From NCBI GenBank assembly GCA_000719105.1, contig JODX01000001.1, positions 744,001-808,000 on the forward strand: a DNA stretch of 64,000 nt, read 5' to 3'. Shown here in pieces: positions 34,982-44,237 of this stretch; position 1 is the stretch's first letter; every line of letters starts with the position of its first letter. The DNA is from Streptomyces sclerotialus (GTDB taxonomy: Bacteria; Actinomycetota; Actinomycetes; Streptomycetales; Streptomycetaceae). Under the pieces are notes generated by a model that was given only the letters and a program-made list of their open reading frames with translations, ran no database searches and was not told the origin of the DNA. A program made the translations under genes and the position numbers.

Positions 34982-36277
34982 GTGTCCGATGCTGTGTCCG
35001 ACGACAGACCCACGCACTTCCAGGAACCGAGACTGGCCACGCGCCGCGGGGGACGCCTCAGGGTCCCCGGCCATGTCCTCGTCGCGTCGGCCGCCGCTCT
35101 GGCCGGGCTCCTGGCCCTGACGATCACGGGCAACACGCTGCGCCCGTTCGACCGGATCGTCACGATCGAGGCAAAGATGGCCTCCAAGTCCGACTTCTTC
35201 CGGGATCCCGAGGTGCAGCGGCTGCTGCTGCGCGAGCACGGCATCCGCGTGGACGTGCACCGGCTCGGCTCCCGCGGCATCGCCACGCACTCCTTCGCCG
35301 GCATGGATGTGGTGTTCCCGTCCGGGCAGCCCGCGGCGAAGCTGGTCCTGGACCAGCAGAAGAGGTCGGTCAGATCGTCGCGTCCCTTCGTCACCCCGTT
35401 GGTCCTCGGCACCTTCCGCGACTACGCGAAGACCCTGGAGCGGGCCGGGGTCGCGGTCCCGCAGCCCGCGGGGAACGGGGAGACGCTCTACTACGACCTG
35501 GACATGCGCAAGTTCCAGAACCTGCTCGACGGCGTGGACGGCCCGCGCGGCGCCGGGGACGGCTCGGGCAGCACCGCGGACACCTGGAACGGCATCGGCT
35601 TCGACGACATCAGCAGCCACAGCAACAGCGGCCGCGTCCTCGTCCGCACCTCCGACGTCTGCGAGTCCAACGCGGCGGGCACCTACCTGAGCATTCTCGC
35701 CTTCGTCGCGAACGGCAACCGGACGCCGGGCACGGAGAACACCAGCAGCGCCCAGAGCGCCGGCGACCGCGTCACCGCCCTCGCCGAGAGGATCAGGCCC
35801 TTCATCAACCTCCAGGGCATGTGGGCCGACGAACAGGCCGACAGCTACTTCTCCGACCTCGGCGAGAGCATCGCACCCATCTCCCTGATCTACGAGCACC
35901 AGTACCTGGCCCACCAGATCGCCTACCAGGACAAGCACGGCGAGCAGGACACCGAGCGCGTGCTGCTCTATCCCTCGCCCTACGCCCTCACCGAACCCCA
36001 GCTCATCTCCCTGACGGAGAAGGGGGACCGGCTGGTCGAGGTGATGGACAACGACGACCGGCTGCGCGAGCGCGCCGTCGAGCTGGGCTTCCGGGTGCGC
36101 GCCAAGGGGGAGGACGACACCAGGAAACAGCTCGACGCCTACCTGAGCGGCCACGGGATCCAGGTGCCGACGGAGAACCCCGACCGGACCAAGGTCTTCG
36201 AACCCGACCTCGACGTCCTGGAAAAGATCATCAATCACGTGGGCAACTGCCCGCCCCCCGAGGGGGACACCCCGTGA
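34982..36277 (+). CDS. Membrane-anchored binding-like protein of the VWA operon
   Basis: 431 residues from the GTG at 34982 (AGGA upstream). A single N-terminal helix (VLVASAAALAGLLALTITGN, residues about 32-51) is followed by a large extracellular domain: KMASKSDFFRDPEVQRLLLR, FAGMDVVFPSGQPAAK, and VLLYPSPYALTEPQLISLTE. The arrangement of ligand-type segments is like a periplasmic binding protein with anchor instead of a lipobox. No family name. It overlaps the next gene by GTGA. Confidence 0.78.
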   Translation: MSDAVSDDRPTHFQEPRLATRRGGRLRVPGHVLVASAAALAGLLALTITGNTLRPFDRIVTIEAKMASKSDFFRDPEVQRLLLREHGIRVDVHRLGSRGIATHSFAGMDVVFPSGQPAAKLVLDQQKRSVRSSRPFVTPLVLGTFRDYAKTLERAGVAVPQPAGNGETLYYDLDMRKFQNLLDGVDGPRGAGDGSGSTADTWNGIGFDDISSHSNSGRVLVRTSDVCESNAAGTYLSILAFVANGNRTPGTENTSSAQSAGDRVTALAERIRPFINLQGMWADEQADSYFSDLGESIAPISLIYEHQYLAHQIAYQDKHGEQDTERVLLYPSPYALTEPQLISLTEKGDRLVEVMDNDDRLRERAVELGFRVRAKGEDDTRKQLDAYLSGHGIQVPTENPDRTKVFEPDLDVLEKIINHVGNCPPPEGDTP

Positions 36278-37863
36278 GGCGGCCCGTGCGCGCCCTGACG
36301 GCCCTGCTGGCCATGGCCCTCCTCGCCTCCCTCACCTCCTCCTGCACCTCGGACGACGACATCGCCCTGAGAGTCCTCGCCGGCCCCGAGCTCGCCGACA
36401 TCGAGCCGCTGCTGGACGAGCTGGAGGAGGACACCGGGATCGAGCTGAAGATGGAGTACGAGGCCACCGCCGACCTCGCCGGACAGCCGCCCGCCTCCGG
36501 GGACTCCCCTTACGACCTGGCGTGGCTCGCCTCCGACCGCTCCTTCCTGCTGCGGCTCCAGGAGCGGCTGGCGTCCGGCGACCGGGTGACCCGGCCCGAG
36601 TCCACGTCGATCATGCGCTCACCCGTCGTCATCGGCCTGGCCCCGGACGTCGCGAAGGAGTTGCGGGACCGTGTGCCCGGCGGACGCCTCACCTGGGCGG
36701 ACATCGCGGACGCCGCCGCCGACGGCGCCGTACGGTTCGGAATGGCCGACCCGCGGCGCAGCGACACCGGGCGCGCCGCGCTCGTCGGCGTCGCCACCGC
36801 GGCCGCCGGCACCGGCAGCGCGCTGCGCGAACAGGACGTGTCCTGCGACCGGCTGCGCGGCTTCCGCTCCGGCCAGACCCTGACCGGGAGCAGCTCGCGC
36901 GACCTGATCGACACCTACCTGGACCACCAGGACGAGGCCAACGCGCTGATCGCCCACGAGTCGGAACTGCTCTCCCTCAACGCCACGGGCGAGCCGGCCG
37001 AGCCCCTGGAGATCGTGCATCCCGAGGACGGCATGGTGCTGTCCGACTTCCCGCTGCTGCTGCTCGACCCCGGGAAGCGGTCCGCGTACCGCAAGGTGAC
37101 GGACTGGCTGCTCGGCGCCGACGCCCAGCGGAAGCTGATGGAGCGGACCCACCGGCGCCCGGTCAACCAGGACGTGCGGCCCGAGCCGCGGCTGCGGGCG
37201 GCCGTCGGCAACGCCCTGTCCTTCCCCGACCGGCTCTCCGTCGTCGAGCGCCTCGTCGCCGACTACGGCGACCCGCTGCGGAGGACCGCCGACCAGGTGG
37301 TGTTCCTGCTCGACTTCTCCACCTCCATGCGCGGCGAGCGGATGGCGCAGCTACGGGCCGCCTTCGCGGGGCTCAGCGGCGCGGACGAGACCTCCACCGG
37401 CAAGTTCGCCCGCTTCTACCGCGGCGAGCGGATCACGGTCGTCCGGTTCGGCGGCCGGGTGCTGGAGGAGCGGACCGTGACCGTACGCGGCGACGCCGAC
37501 CTGCGGGCCCTCGAAGAGATCGTCGCCGAGGGCGCGTTCGACGACGCCACCGCCGTGTGGTCGGCACTGGACCGGGGCTACCGTGTCGCCACCGCGGCCG
37601 TCCGCGAGGAGCCCGGACAGCCGGTCGCCGTCGTGCTGATGACGGACGGCGAGAGCAACGCGGGCATCGCCTACGAGGAGTTCCTGCGCCGCCGGCGCGC
37701 TCTCGGCGCCGAGGCCGCCGACGTGCCCACCTTCCCCGTCCACTTCGGCGAGGCCGACGCCGCCGCCCTGAAGCGCGCCGCCACCGCGACCGGCGGCCGC
37801 ATGGTCGACGCGAACGGCTCCTCGCTGTCCGACGCGTTCAAGGAGATCCGTGGGTGTCATTGA
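36274..37863 (+). CDS. Substrate-binding and VWA domain lipoprotein
   Basis: 529 residues. A lipoprotein signal (MALLASLTSSCTSDDD, lipobox LTSSC) leads into a solute-binding-like domain (about residues 30-330: IALRVLAGPELADIEPLL, DYLAW-type SPYDLAWLASDRSFLLRLQ). The C-terminal 190 residues are a von Willebrand A domain with the MIDAS motif in VVFLLDFSTSMRGERM, the Thr/Asp sites further on (FDDATAVWSALDRGY, VVLMTDGESNAGI). Such proteins bind metal-dependent protein partners. Its start overlaps the previous stop by four bases and its end overlaps the next gene by 14. Confidence 0.85.
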   Translation: MRRPVRALTALLAMALLASLTSSCTSDDDIALRVLAGPELADIEPLLDELEEDTGIELKMEYEATADLAGQPPASGDSPYDLAWLASDRSFLLRLQERLASGDRVTRPESTSIMRSPVVIGLAPDVAKELRDRVPGGRLTWADIADAAADGAVRFGMADPRRSDTGRAALVGVATAAAGTGSALREQDVSCDRLRGFRSGQTLTGSSSRDLIDTYLDHQDEANALIAHESELLSLNATGEPAEPLEIVHPEDGMVLSDFPLLLLDPGKRSAYRKVTDWLLGADAQRKLMERTHRRPVNQDVRPEPRLRAAVGNALSFPDRLSVVERLVADYGDPLRRTADQVVFLLDFSTSMRGERMAQLRAAFAGLSGADETSTGKFARFYRGERITVVRFGGRVLEERTVTVRGDADLRALEEIVAEGAFDDATAVWSALDRGYRVATAAVREEPGQPVAVVLMTDGESNAGIAYEEFLRRRRALGAEAADVPTFPVHFGEADAAALKRAATATGGRMVDANGSSLSDAFKEIRGCH

Positions 37864-38626
37864 CAGTCAGTGGTGGGGTCTGTGGTGGCCATGGGTGGTC
37901 GTCTGGGGGGTGACGGCGGCCTGTTTCGGCGTGGTGGTCCAGTACGGACTGGCACGCCTCGGCCGGCTGCGCAGACGCCGCGGGGGTGATGCCGGGACCA
38001 TGCGGTACGGCATGTGTTTCTTCCTGCACCGGAGGGACATCATGAACCTCTACCGGTTCGGCGGCTTCTCGGCCGCCACGGAACAGGAGGTCGCCGAACG
38101 GATCAACGTCACGACCAGTCACAAACTCCTGCCCAAGCTGGGCATCGGTCAGGGCGAGGCGGGCCGGGAGGCCACGAAGGAGCGCGTCACGGAGTACGTC
38201 CGGGTGAGCGAGCCGATCACGGTGATCCGGCTGCTCATGGACACGATGCGCAAGGAGGACGTCATCGTGGCCGTCGACCTCACCACCGGACTGCTCACCC
38301 CCAACGAGGCGTTCACGGAGGACCTGCAGCGGCGGGGCGACTCCCGCCACGCGCCCGTGTCCGCCGCTGCGGACGTCTCGGCCTTCGTTCTGGTCACCGG
38401 CCGGTTCAGGGCGGAGAAGCTGGAGAACGGCGACATCGTGCTGCGCGCCCGCTACGGCCACGGGCGAACGCCCGCCCGGGTGCGCATCATCTGCAAGGCG
38501 GACGGCATCGAGGGCGAGACGGAACACCTCACGGGGGAGTTCCGGGCCCGCTGCCTGGCCGGGGCCCCCTCCTGGAACGAGGAGACGGGGGAGCTGACGC
38601 TGGACCCGCTCGCGGTCTTCCGGTGA
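37850..38626 (+). CDS. Membrane-tethered cytosolic protein of the VWA operon
   Basis: 258 residues from the GTG at 37850, with a perfect AAGGAG four bases before it, inside the lipoprotein gene. One N-terminal helix (LWWPWVVVWGVTAACFGVVV) is followed by Arg-rich residues and a soluble domain: CFFLHRRDIMNLYRFGGFSA, INVTTSHKLLPKLGIGQ, and VSAFVLVTGRFRAEKLENGD. The pattern resembles DUF6414-like proteins, which I can only suggest. Its topology places the domain in the cytosol, so it could signal from the two surface partners. Confidence 0.75.
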   Translation: MGVIDSQWWGLWWPWVVVWGVTAACFGVVVQYGLARLGRLRRRRGGDAGTMRYGMCFFLHRRDIMNLYRFGGFSAATEQEVAERINVTTSHKLLPKLGIGQGEAGREATKERVTEYVRVSEPITVIRLLMDTMRKEDVIVAVDLTTGLLTPNEAFTEDLQRRGDSRHAPVSAAADVSAFVLVTGRFRAEKLENGDIVLRARYGHGRTPARVRIICKADGIEGETEHLTGEFRARCLAGAPSWNEETGELTLDPLAVFR

Positions 38627-38640
38627 GTCCGCCCCACGGC

Positions 38641-38672
38641 CACGGCCCCCGCCCTTCCGGGCGGGGGCCGTG
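38641..38672. terminator. Perfect 14-bp terminator hairpin
   Basis: CACGGCCCCCGCCC, TTCC loop, GGGCGGGGGCCGTG, between two convergent genes; both strands can use it. Confidence 0.85.
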
Positions 38673-38693
38673 CACGTACAGGCGAGAGCGTCG

Positions 38694-39548
38694 TCAGCCG
38701 CGCTGGATCCCGCTGGTGTCCTGGAGGACACCGCGGCGGCCGTCCTGCGTCTGGGCGACCAGGTTCGGGCCGCGCTGCTCGACGGCCAGGTACCAGGTGC
38801 CCGGCGCGAGTTCGGCGATGGTGTTCTGGGAGCCGTCCTCCGCGAACAGCGGGCGCGGCACCGGCACGGCGAACCAGAAGGGCGAGAAGTCGCTCGGCGC
38901 GGGCTGGACCTGCGGAGCCTGCGCCTGCGGCTGGGAGGCCTGTGCCTGCTGCGGCTGGCCGCCGAACGGCTGACCCGGCCCCGGCTGACCCGGCTGCACG
39001 CCGTAGGGCTGGCCGGGCTGCTGCTGGGCGCCCGGGTAGCCGTACCCGGCGGGCGGCTGCGCGCCGTACGGCTGCGGGGTCTGCGGGCGGGGAGCGCCGA
39101 CGAGGGCGGCCTTGAGGGCCGGGACGAGCGGGGTGGCCACGGCCGCGGCGGCCATGATCAGCGTGGCGACGAGCGCGAGGACCAGGCCCGTGCCCGCGCC
39201 GCCGGTGTCGCCGCTGGAGAGGTTGTCGGCACCGCCGGTCGGGTCGAAGACGTTGCCGAGGGCGCTCCACGCGGCGAAGACCGTGAAGGCGATGCCGAAC
39301 TGGCCGAGGTCGAGACCGGCGACCTTAGGCGTCTGCGGCAGCCCCCGGGCGACGACGACGAGCGCCGCGCCGATGATGCCGGCCAGCACCACGCCCAGCA
39401 CGACCGGCCCGCTGCCCCAGAGGTTCGGCAGGTCGACACTGTCGGGAACCCCGTCGATCGAGTACAGGTCGAGGAACGACGCGATGAACAGCAATACCGC
39501 TGCTCCGATCACCACGCCGTCGCCTCTAGTGAGGGAGCGGATATTCAC
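38694..39548 (-). CDS. DUF5336-type four-helix membrane protein
   Basis: 284 residues from the GTG at 39548 (AAGGA upstream). Four hydrophobic segments in the first 170 residues (VVIGAAVLLFIASFLDLYSI and later ones) precede a Pro/Gln/Gly-rich linker (QPYGAQPPAGYGYPGAQQQP) and a C-terminal segment FWFAVPVPRPLFAEDGS. This is the DUF5336 pattern seen in actinobacterial membrane proteins. Function unknown. Confidence 0.82.
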   Translation of the reverse strand: MNIRSLTRGDGVVIGAAVLLFIASFLDLYSIDGVPDSVDLPNLWGSGPVVLGVVLAGIIGAALVVVARGLPQTPKVAGLDLGQFGIAFTVFAAWSALGNVFDPTGGADNLSSGDTGGAGTGLVLALVATLIMAAAAVATPLVPALKAALVGAPRPQTPQPYGAQPPAGYGYPGAQQQPGQPYGVQPGQPGPGQPFGGQPQQAQASQPQAQAPQVQPAPSDFSPFWFAVPVPRPLFAEDGSQNTIAELAPGTWYLAVEQRGPNLVAQTQDGRRGVLQDTSGIQRG

Positions 39549-39716
39549 TTCAGGTCCTTCGTCAGTCGTCTCGTCATCGGTGGAGGCGTCGCTGACACCA
39601 TGTCGCCGGGTGGCCGTGGTGTGAAGCGCGGGGTGGCCCCTCGTCGTACGCACGACCTTATCGCCCACCCCTTGACGCTGTCCGCCGGGATCGACGCCCT
39701 GATCACCACTCGCCCG

Positions 39717-40700
39717 TTACGTGCGCAGGAAACTCACGATCCCCTCAGAAATGCCCTGCGCCGCCTTCTGCCGCCAGGCACCGCTGGTCAGCAGCGCCGC
39801 GTCCGCGCTGTCGCGCATGTTGCCGCACTCGATGAAGACCTTGGGAACCGTCGAGAGGTTGAGACCGCCCAGGTCCTTCCTGGTGTCGAGACCGGTTCCG
39901 CCGCCCACGTAGTTCGAGGGCGCGCTGCCCGTGGCGGCCACGAACCGGCCCGCGATGCGCTCGCCCAGGTCCCGGGACGGGCCGGCGATCGCCCGGGTGT
40001 CGGCGCCGCCCGCGTGCACGGCGGCGGGCAGGATCACGTGGAAGCCGCGGTTGCCGGCCGCGGACCCGTCGGCGTGGATCGACACGACGGCGTCGGCGCC
40101 GGCCTCGTTCCCGATCCGTGCCCGCTCGTCGACGCACGGCCCCCACGGCCGGTCGTCGTCCTGGGTGAACTTCACGGTCGCGCCCTGCTCCTCCAGCGCG
40201 GTCCGCAGCCGCCGCGCCACGTCCAGGGTGAACTCGGCCTCGGTGTAACCCGAGTTGGTGGCCGTTCCCGTCGTGTCGCACTCCTTGCGGTTCGTCCCGA
40301 TGTCCACCTGGCGGTTGATCTCGGTGGCATGCCGGAAGTTGCCGGGGTTGTGGCCGGGGTCGACCACGACGACCTTGCCCTTGAGGGGGCCGGAGGCGGC
40401 GGGCGCGGAGGCGGTGCCGGAGGCCGGGGTACTGGGCTTCTCGCTGTCCGGCGAGGGGCGCGTCTCCGTGTCCGTCGGCTGCCCGGACTCGGTGGCCGCC
40501 GAGGGCGACGACGCCGGGGCCGCCGTACCGCCACCGCCCGCCGAGCCCACCGGGTCGTCGGCCGTCACCTGCCACAGCAGCCACCCGGCCAGCGCCCCCG
40601 TCACCAGCGCAGCGACCGCGACGGTGAGCGGACGCCGCCAGAAGGAGCGGCGGGACGGGTTCGGATCGAATTCCGGGCCTACGTACGACACGTCAGTCAC
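39717..40700 (-). CDS. N-acetylmuramoyl-L-alanine amidase (Amidase_3)
   Basis: 327 residues. An N-terminal helix (TVAVAALVTGALAGWLLW) and a Ser/Pro/Thr linker are followed by the amidase_3 catalytic domain: VVVVDPGHNPGNFRHATEIN (zinc His and Glu), AVVSIHADGSAAGNRG (zinc His) and VPKVFIECGNMRDSADAA (catalytic Glu). It cuts the amide bond between muramic acid and the stem peptide in cell-wall turnover. It is membrane-anchored and outward facing. Confidence 0.9.
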   Translation of the reverse strand: MTDVSYVGPEFDPNPSRRSFWRRPLTVAVAALVTGALAGWLLWQVTADDPVGSAGGGGTAAPASSPSAATESGQPTDTETRPSPDSEKPSTPASGTASAPAASGPLKGKVVVVDPGHNPGNFRHATEINRQVDIGTNRKECDTTGTATNSGYTEAEFTLDVARRLRTALEEQGATVKFTQDDDRPWGPCVDERARIGNEAGADAVVSIHADGSAAGNRGFHVILPAAVHAGGADTRAIAGPSRDLGERIAGRFVAATGSAPSNYVGGGTGLDTRKDLGGLNLSTVPKVFIECGNMRDSADAALLTSGAWRQKAAQGISEGIVSFLRT

Positions 40701-40743
40701 CTTACGGCCCGGCCCGGCGGCCCGCAGGGCGGACGGAGTCCTG

Positions 40744-41394
40744 TCAGGAGCCGGTTCCCGTCCGCCGCAGCACCCGCAGCGAGTCCGTCGCCGACACCTC
40801 CGTGAAGGCGCCGGAGTCTAGGGCCCGGAGGTAGATGCGGTACGGGGCCTGGCCGGTGAACTCGTCCTCCGGCTCCGGGAAGACGTCGTGGATGACGAGC
40901 AGGCCGCCCTCGGCCACGTGCGGGGCCCAGCCCTCGTAGTCGGCGCCGGCGTGCTCGTCGGTGTGGCCGCCGTCGACGAAGACCAGGCCGAGCGGGGTCC
41001 GCCACAGGGCGGCCACCTGCGGGGAGCGGCCCACGATCGCCACCACGTGGTCCTCCAGGCCCGCCTTGTGCAGGGTGCGCCGGAAGGCCGGGAGCGTGTC
41101 CATGAGGCCCACCTCGGGGTCCACGGTGGACGGGTCGTGGTAGTCCCAGCCCGGCTGCTGCTCCTCGCTGCCCCGGTGGTGGTCCACCGTGAGCGCGGTG
41201 ACCCCGGACCGGCGGGCCGCGTCGGCGAGCAGGACGGTGGAGCGGCCGCAGTACGTGCCGACCTCGAGGAGCGGCAGGCCCAGCCGCCCGGCTTCGACGG
41301 CCGCCTGGTACAGCGCGAGCCCCTCCCGTACGGGCATGAACCCCTTCGCGGCCTCGAAGGCGGCGAGGATCTCCGGCTCGGGTGCTGTGGGCAT
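40744..41394 (-). CDS. Class I SAM-dependent methyltransferase (CmcI-like)
   Basis: 216 residues from the ATG at 41394 after GGAGG. LPLLEVGTYCGRSTVLLADA is SAM motif I, ALTVDHHRGSEEQQPGWDYH motif II, and LGLVFVDGGHTDEHAGADYE gives the acidic cluster, with IHDVFPEPEDEFTGQ later. The DHHRG and DGGHT features are found in CmcI/MacrocinOMT-like and related methyltransferases. It diverges from an MFS exporter by 106 bp. Substrate unknown. Confidence 0.87.
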   Translation of the reverse strand: MPTAPEPEILAAFEAAKGFMPVREGLALYQAAVEAGRLGLPLLEVGTYCGRSTVLLADAARRSGVTALTVDHHRGSEEQQPGWDYHDPSTVDPEVGLMDTLPAFRRTLHKAGLEDHVVAIVGRSPQVAALWRTPLGLVFVDGGHTDEHAGADYEGWAPHVAEGGLLVIHDVFPEPEDEFTGQAPYRIYLRALDSGAFTEVSATDSLRVLRRTGTGS

Positions 41395-41500
41395 GGGGTT
41401 CCTCCGGGGCGTGCGCGCGCATGGTGCGGGTGTGCGAATGTGCGGGGTGGCGGCCCATGCTGCGAAAGTCCCGTGCGACGAGGACCGCTTGGTGGAGAGC

Positions 41501-42952
41501 ATGACACCCATGCTCCGAGCCGCTGAAAGCAGCCGTACGCCCGGCCGCCGTACCGCACCACCGCCCACCTGGCTCCTGGTGGCGCTCGCGTGCTCCGGGC
41601 AGTTCCTCGTCGTCCTCGACGTGTCCGTGGTCAATGTGGCGCTGCCCTCCATGCGGACCGACCTGGGGCTCGGCGGCACGGGGCTCCAGTGGGTGGTGAA
41701 CGCGTACACGATCGCCTTCGCCGGCTTCATGCTGCTGGGCGGGCGGGCCGGCGACCTCTACGGGCGCAAGCGGATGTTCCTCGTCGGGCTCGCCCTCTTC
41801 ACGCTGGCGTCGCTGGGCGGCGGACTCGCCCAGGACGGCGGGCAGCTGCTCGTGGCCCGCGCCGCACAGGGACTCGGCGCCGCCGTGCTCGCCCCCTCCA
41901 CGCTGACGATCCTCACCGCGGCCGTACCGGAGGGACCGGCACGCGCGCGTGCCATAGCGACCTGGACGGCGGTCGGCGCGGGCGGCGGAGCGGCGGGCGG
42001 CCTGGTCGGCGGCGTCCTCGTCGACTTCCTGTCCTGGCGGTGGGTGCTCCTGATCAACGTGCCCGTGGGGGCGGTGGTCCTGGCCGGTGCCGTCCGGTGG
42101 CTCGCGGAGAGCCGGGCCGGAGGCGGGCGGCGGCTCGACCTGCCCGGCGCGGTCCTGGTGACGGCCGGTCTCGCGACCCTGGCGTACGGCATCGTGCAGA
42201 CGGAGGCCGAGGGCTGGGCGGCGGCGTCGGCGCTCCTGCCGCTGCTCGCCGGACCGGCACTGATCGGCGCCTTCCTCGCCGTCGAGACACGCACCGCGGC
42301 ACCGCTGATGCCGCCGAAGCTGCTGCGGCTGCGGCCGGTGGCGTCGGCGAACGCGGCGATGCTGCTGTCCGGCTCGGTGACCTTCTGCATGTGGTACTTC
42401 ATCACGCTGTACGCGCAGAACGTGCTCGGCTACACCCCGCTGGAGGCCGGACTCGCCGGTATGCCGAGTTCGCTGGCGGTGGTGCTGGGCGCCAAGGCCG
42501 CGCCGCGGCTGATGCGGACGCTGGGGGCGCGGCACGTCGTGGTGCTCGGGATGCTGGTGTCCGCCGCCGGGTTCGGCTGGCAGTCGACGATGACGGCGGA
42601 CGGCGCGTACCTGACCGCGATCATGATCCCCGGCGTGCTGATGATGGCGGGCGCGGGCCTGGCGTCGACCCCGCTCGCCGCGCTCGCCACGTCCGGGGCG
42701 GCGCCGGGCGACGCCGGACTGGTCTCCGGGCTGGTCAACACCTCGCGCACGGTGGGCGGTTCGCTGGGCCTGGCCGTCATGTCGACCGTCGCGGCGTCCC
42801 GTACGGCCACGGCGTCCGCGGGCGGCGGCCCGGCGTCGGCGGAGGCGCTCACGGCCGGGTACGCGCTGGTGTTCCGCACGGGCGGGATCGTGCTGCTCGC
42901 GGTGACACTGCTGATGCCGGCGTGGCTGCCCCGGCAGCTCCGTCAGCCCTGA
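41501..42952 (+). CDS. DHA2-type MFS drug exporter (EmrB/QacA family)
   Basis: 483 residues from the ATG at 41501 (GGAGAG upstream). Helix 1 motif FLVVLDVSVVNVALPSMRTD, motif A GGRAGDLYGRKRMFLVG and motif C AVGAGGGAAGGLVGGVL are visible, and the spacing of hydrophobic runs gives 13-14 helices. It has no soluble C-terminal extension, unlike the exporter at 12317. Substrate unknown. Confidence 0.88.
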   Translation: MTPMLRAAESSRTPGRRTAPPPTWLLVALACSGQFLVVLDVSVVNVALPSMRTDLGLGGTGLQWVVNAYTIAFAGFMLLGGRAGDLYGRKRMFLVGLALFTLASLGGGLAQDGGQLLVARAAQGLGAAVLAPSTLTILTAAVPEGPARARAIATWTAVGAGGGAAGGLVGGVLVDFLSWRWVLLINVPVGAVVLAGAVRWLAESRAGGGRRLDLPGAVLVTAGLATLAYGIVQTEAEGWAAASALLPLLAGPALIGAFLAVETRTAAPLMPPKLLRLRPVASANAAMLLSGSVTFCMWYFITLYAQNVLGYTPLEAGLAGMPSSLAVVLGAKAAPRLMRTLGARHVVVLGMLVSAAGFGWQSTMTADGAYLTAIMIPGVLMMAGAGLASTPLAALATSGAAPGDAGLVSGLVNTSRTVGGSLGLAVMSTVAASRTATASAGGGPASAEALTAGYALVFRTGGIVLLAVTLLMPAWLPRQLRQP

Positions 42953-43004
42953 AGGCGGTCCTCGTGGACTGTGAGTGGACTGTGAGGGCTGTACAAGGAG
43001 TCGC

Positions 43005-43883
43005 ATGCCCATCGACGCAGAGAAGGCCCTGGCGGCCCCGCCCCGGTCCGCCGGGATCACCTGGACCCCCGAGGACGTACAGCTCTACCACCTCGGTGTC
43101 GGCGCCGGCGTCCCCGCGACCGACCCGCACGAGCTGCGCTACACGCTGGAGTCCCGGCTGCACGTCCTGCCGGCCTTCGCCACCGTCGCGGGAGGCGGGC
43201 CTCCGGGAGTGATCAGGGCCCTGTCGACGCCCGGCATCGACGTCGGCCTGGCCCAGGTGCTGCACGGCGGCCAGCACCTCGTCCTGCACCGCACGGTCCC
43301 GGCCGCGGGCGAGGCCGTCGCCACGTCGCGCATCACCGCCGTGTACGACAAGGGCGGGGCGGCGGTCCTCGTGCTGCGCACCGATGTCGCCGACCCGGAC
43401 GGGCCGCTGTGGACGGACGAGGCCCGGATCTTCGTACGCGGAGAGGGCGGCTGGGGCGGCGAACGCGGCCCGTCCGCCACCCGCCACGACCCGCCCGAGG
43501 ACGCGCCCGACCGGGTGGTCGAACGGCCCGTCCGGGAGGACCAGGCGCTGCTGTACCGGCTCTCCGGTGACATGAACCCGTTGCACGCGGACCCCGGGTT
43601 CGCGGCGAGCGCCGGGTTCGAACGGCCCGTCCTGCACGGGCTGTGCACCTACGGGATGACGCTCAAGGCGGTCGTCGACACGCTGCTGGGCGGGGACGTG
43701 ACCCGGGTCCGCGCCTACGGCACGAGCTTCGCCGGAGTCGTCTTCCCGGGCGAGACCCTGCGCATCCGGATGTGGCGGCGGCGCGACGGACGAGGAGGTC
43801 ACGGCAGGGTGCAGGTGTCGGTGACCGCCGTGGAGCGGGACGACGCCCCGGTGCTCGCCGACACCGTCGTCGCACACGTGTGA
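43005..43883 (+). CDS. MaoC-like enoyl-CoA hydratase, double hot-dog
   Basis: 292 residues from the ATG at 43005, AAGGAG four bases upstream. An N-terminal hot-dog half (ITWTPEDVQLYHLGVGAG) precedes the catalytic half, where SGDMNPLHADPGFAASAGFE and RPVLHGLCTYGMTL hold the Asp-x-Asn-Pro-x-His hydratase-2 motif. Such proteins hydrate 2-enoyl-CoA to the 3R-hydroxy product, in fatty acid or polyhydroxyalkanoate pathways. It follows the MFS gene by 52 bp on the same strand. Confidence 0.88.
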   Translation: MPIDAEKALAAPPRSAGITWTPEDVQLYHLGVGAGVPATDPHELRYTLESRLHVLPAFATVAGGGPPGVIRALSTPGIDVGLAQVLHGGQHLVLHRTVPAAGEAVATSRITAVYDKGGAAVLVLRTDVADPDGPLWTDEARIFVRGEGGWGGERGPSATRHDPPEDAPDRVVERPVREDQALLYRLSGDMNPLHADPGFAASAGFERPVLHGLCTYGMTLKAVVDTLLGGDVTRVRAYGTSFAGVVFPGETLRIRMWRRRDGRGGHGRVQVSVTAVERDDAPVLADTVVAHV

Positions 43884-43889
43884 ACGGGA

Positions 43890-43924
43890 ACGGCCCCGCC
43901 CGTCGAGATCGACAGGGGGGCCGT
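43890..43924. terminator. Terminator hairpin after the MaoC-like gene
   Basis: ACGGCCCC pairs with GGGGCCGT over a 19-base loop between two convergent genes. Confidence 0.55.
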
Positions 43925-43945
43925 CGCCGTGGTGCCGAGCTGCCC

Positions 43946-44143
43946 TCAGGCGGCCGGCCCGGCGTGCTCGGACGGCTTGCGGTGCCGTCCGCTCGGCGCC
44001 GCCTCGGTGTCGTCGGAGCGGACCACGCCGCGGTGCCGTCCGTGGCTCGCGGCCTCCTGGCCCCGGACCTCGTCCTGGTCCTGGGCCGGCGGCTGCGGCT
44101 GGGCGAGGCCGGCGGGTCGTTCCGTGGTGTGCGTGTGGCTCAT
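43946..44143 (-). CDS. Small charged hydrophilic protein, 65 residues
   Basis: Begins MSHTHTTERPAGLAQPQPPA and ends GRHRKPSEHAGPAA; His/Gln/Pro-rich and likely unfolded. The ribosome site (GGGGGA) is a little far from the ATG. Codon bias agrees with a real gene and it lies downstream of the propeller-like gene. I recall no function. It could be a chance frame. Confidence 0.5.
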   Translation of the reverse strand: MSHTHTTERPAGLAQPQPPAQDQDEVRGQEAASHGRHRGVVRSDDTEAAPSGRHRKPSEHAGPAA

Positions 44144-44237
44144 CTGCGGATGTCCCCCATCAACTGATCTTCGTACAGGCGCGTGATTTTATCCGGATCG
44201 TTCGCCGGCTTCGACGCCGGCCGCGCAGGGGGTGGCG

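Noticed and set aside
34948..36273. Upstream extension of the VWA lipoprotein frame
   Set aside because: It is a shadow of the anchored binding-like gene; the lipoprotein signal begins at GTG 36274.
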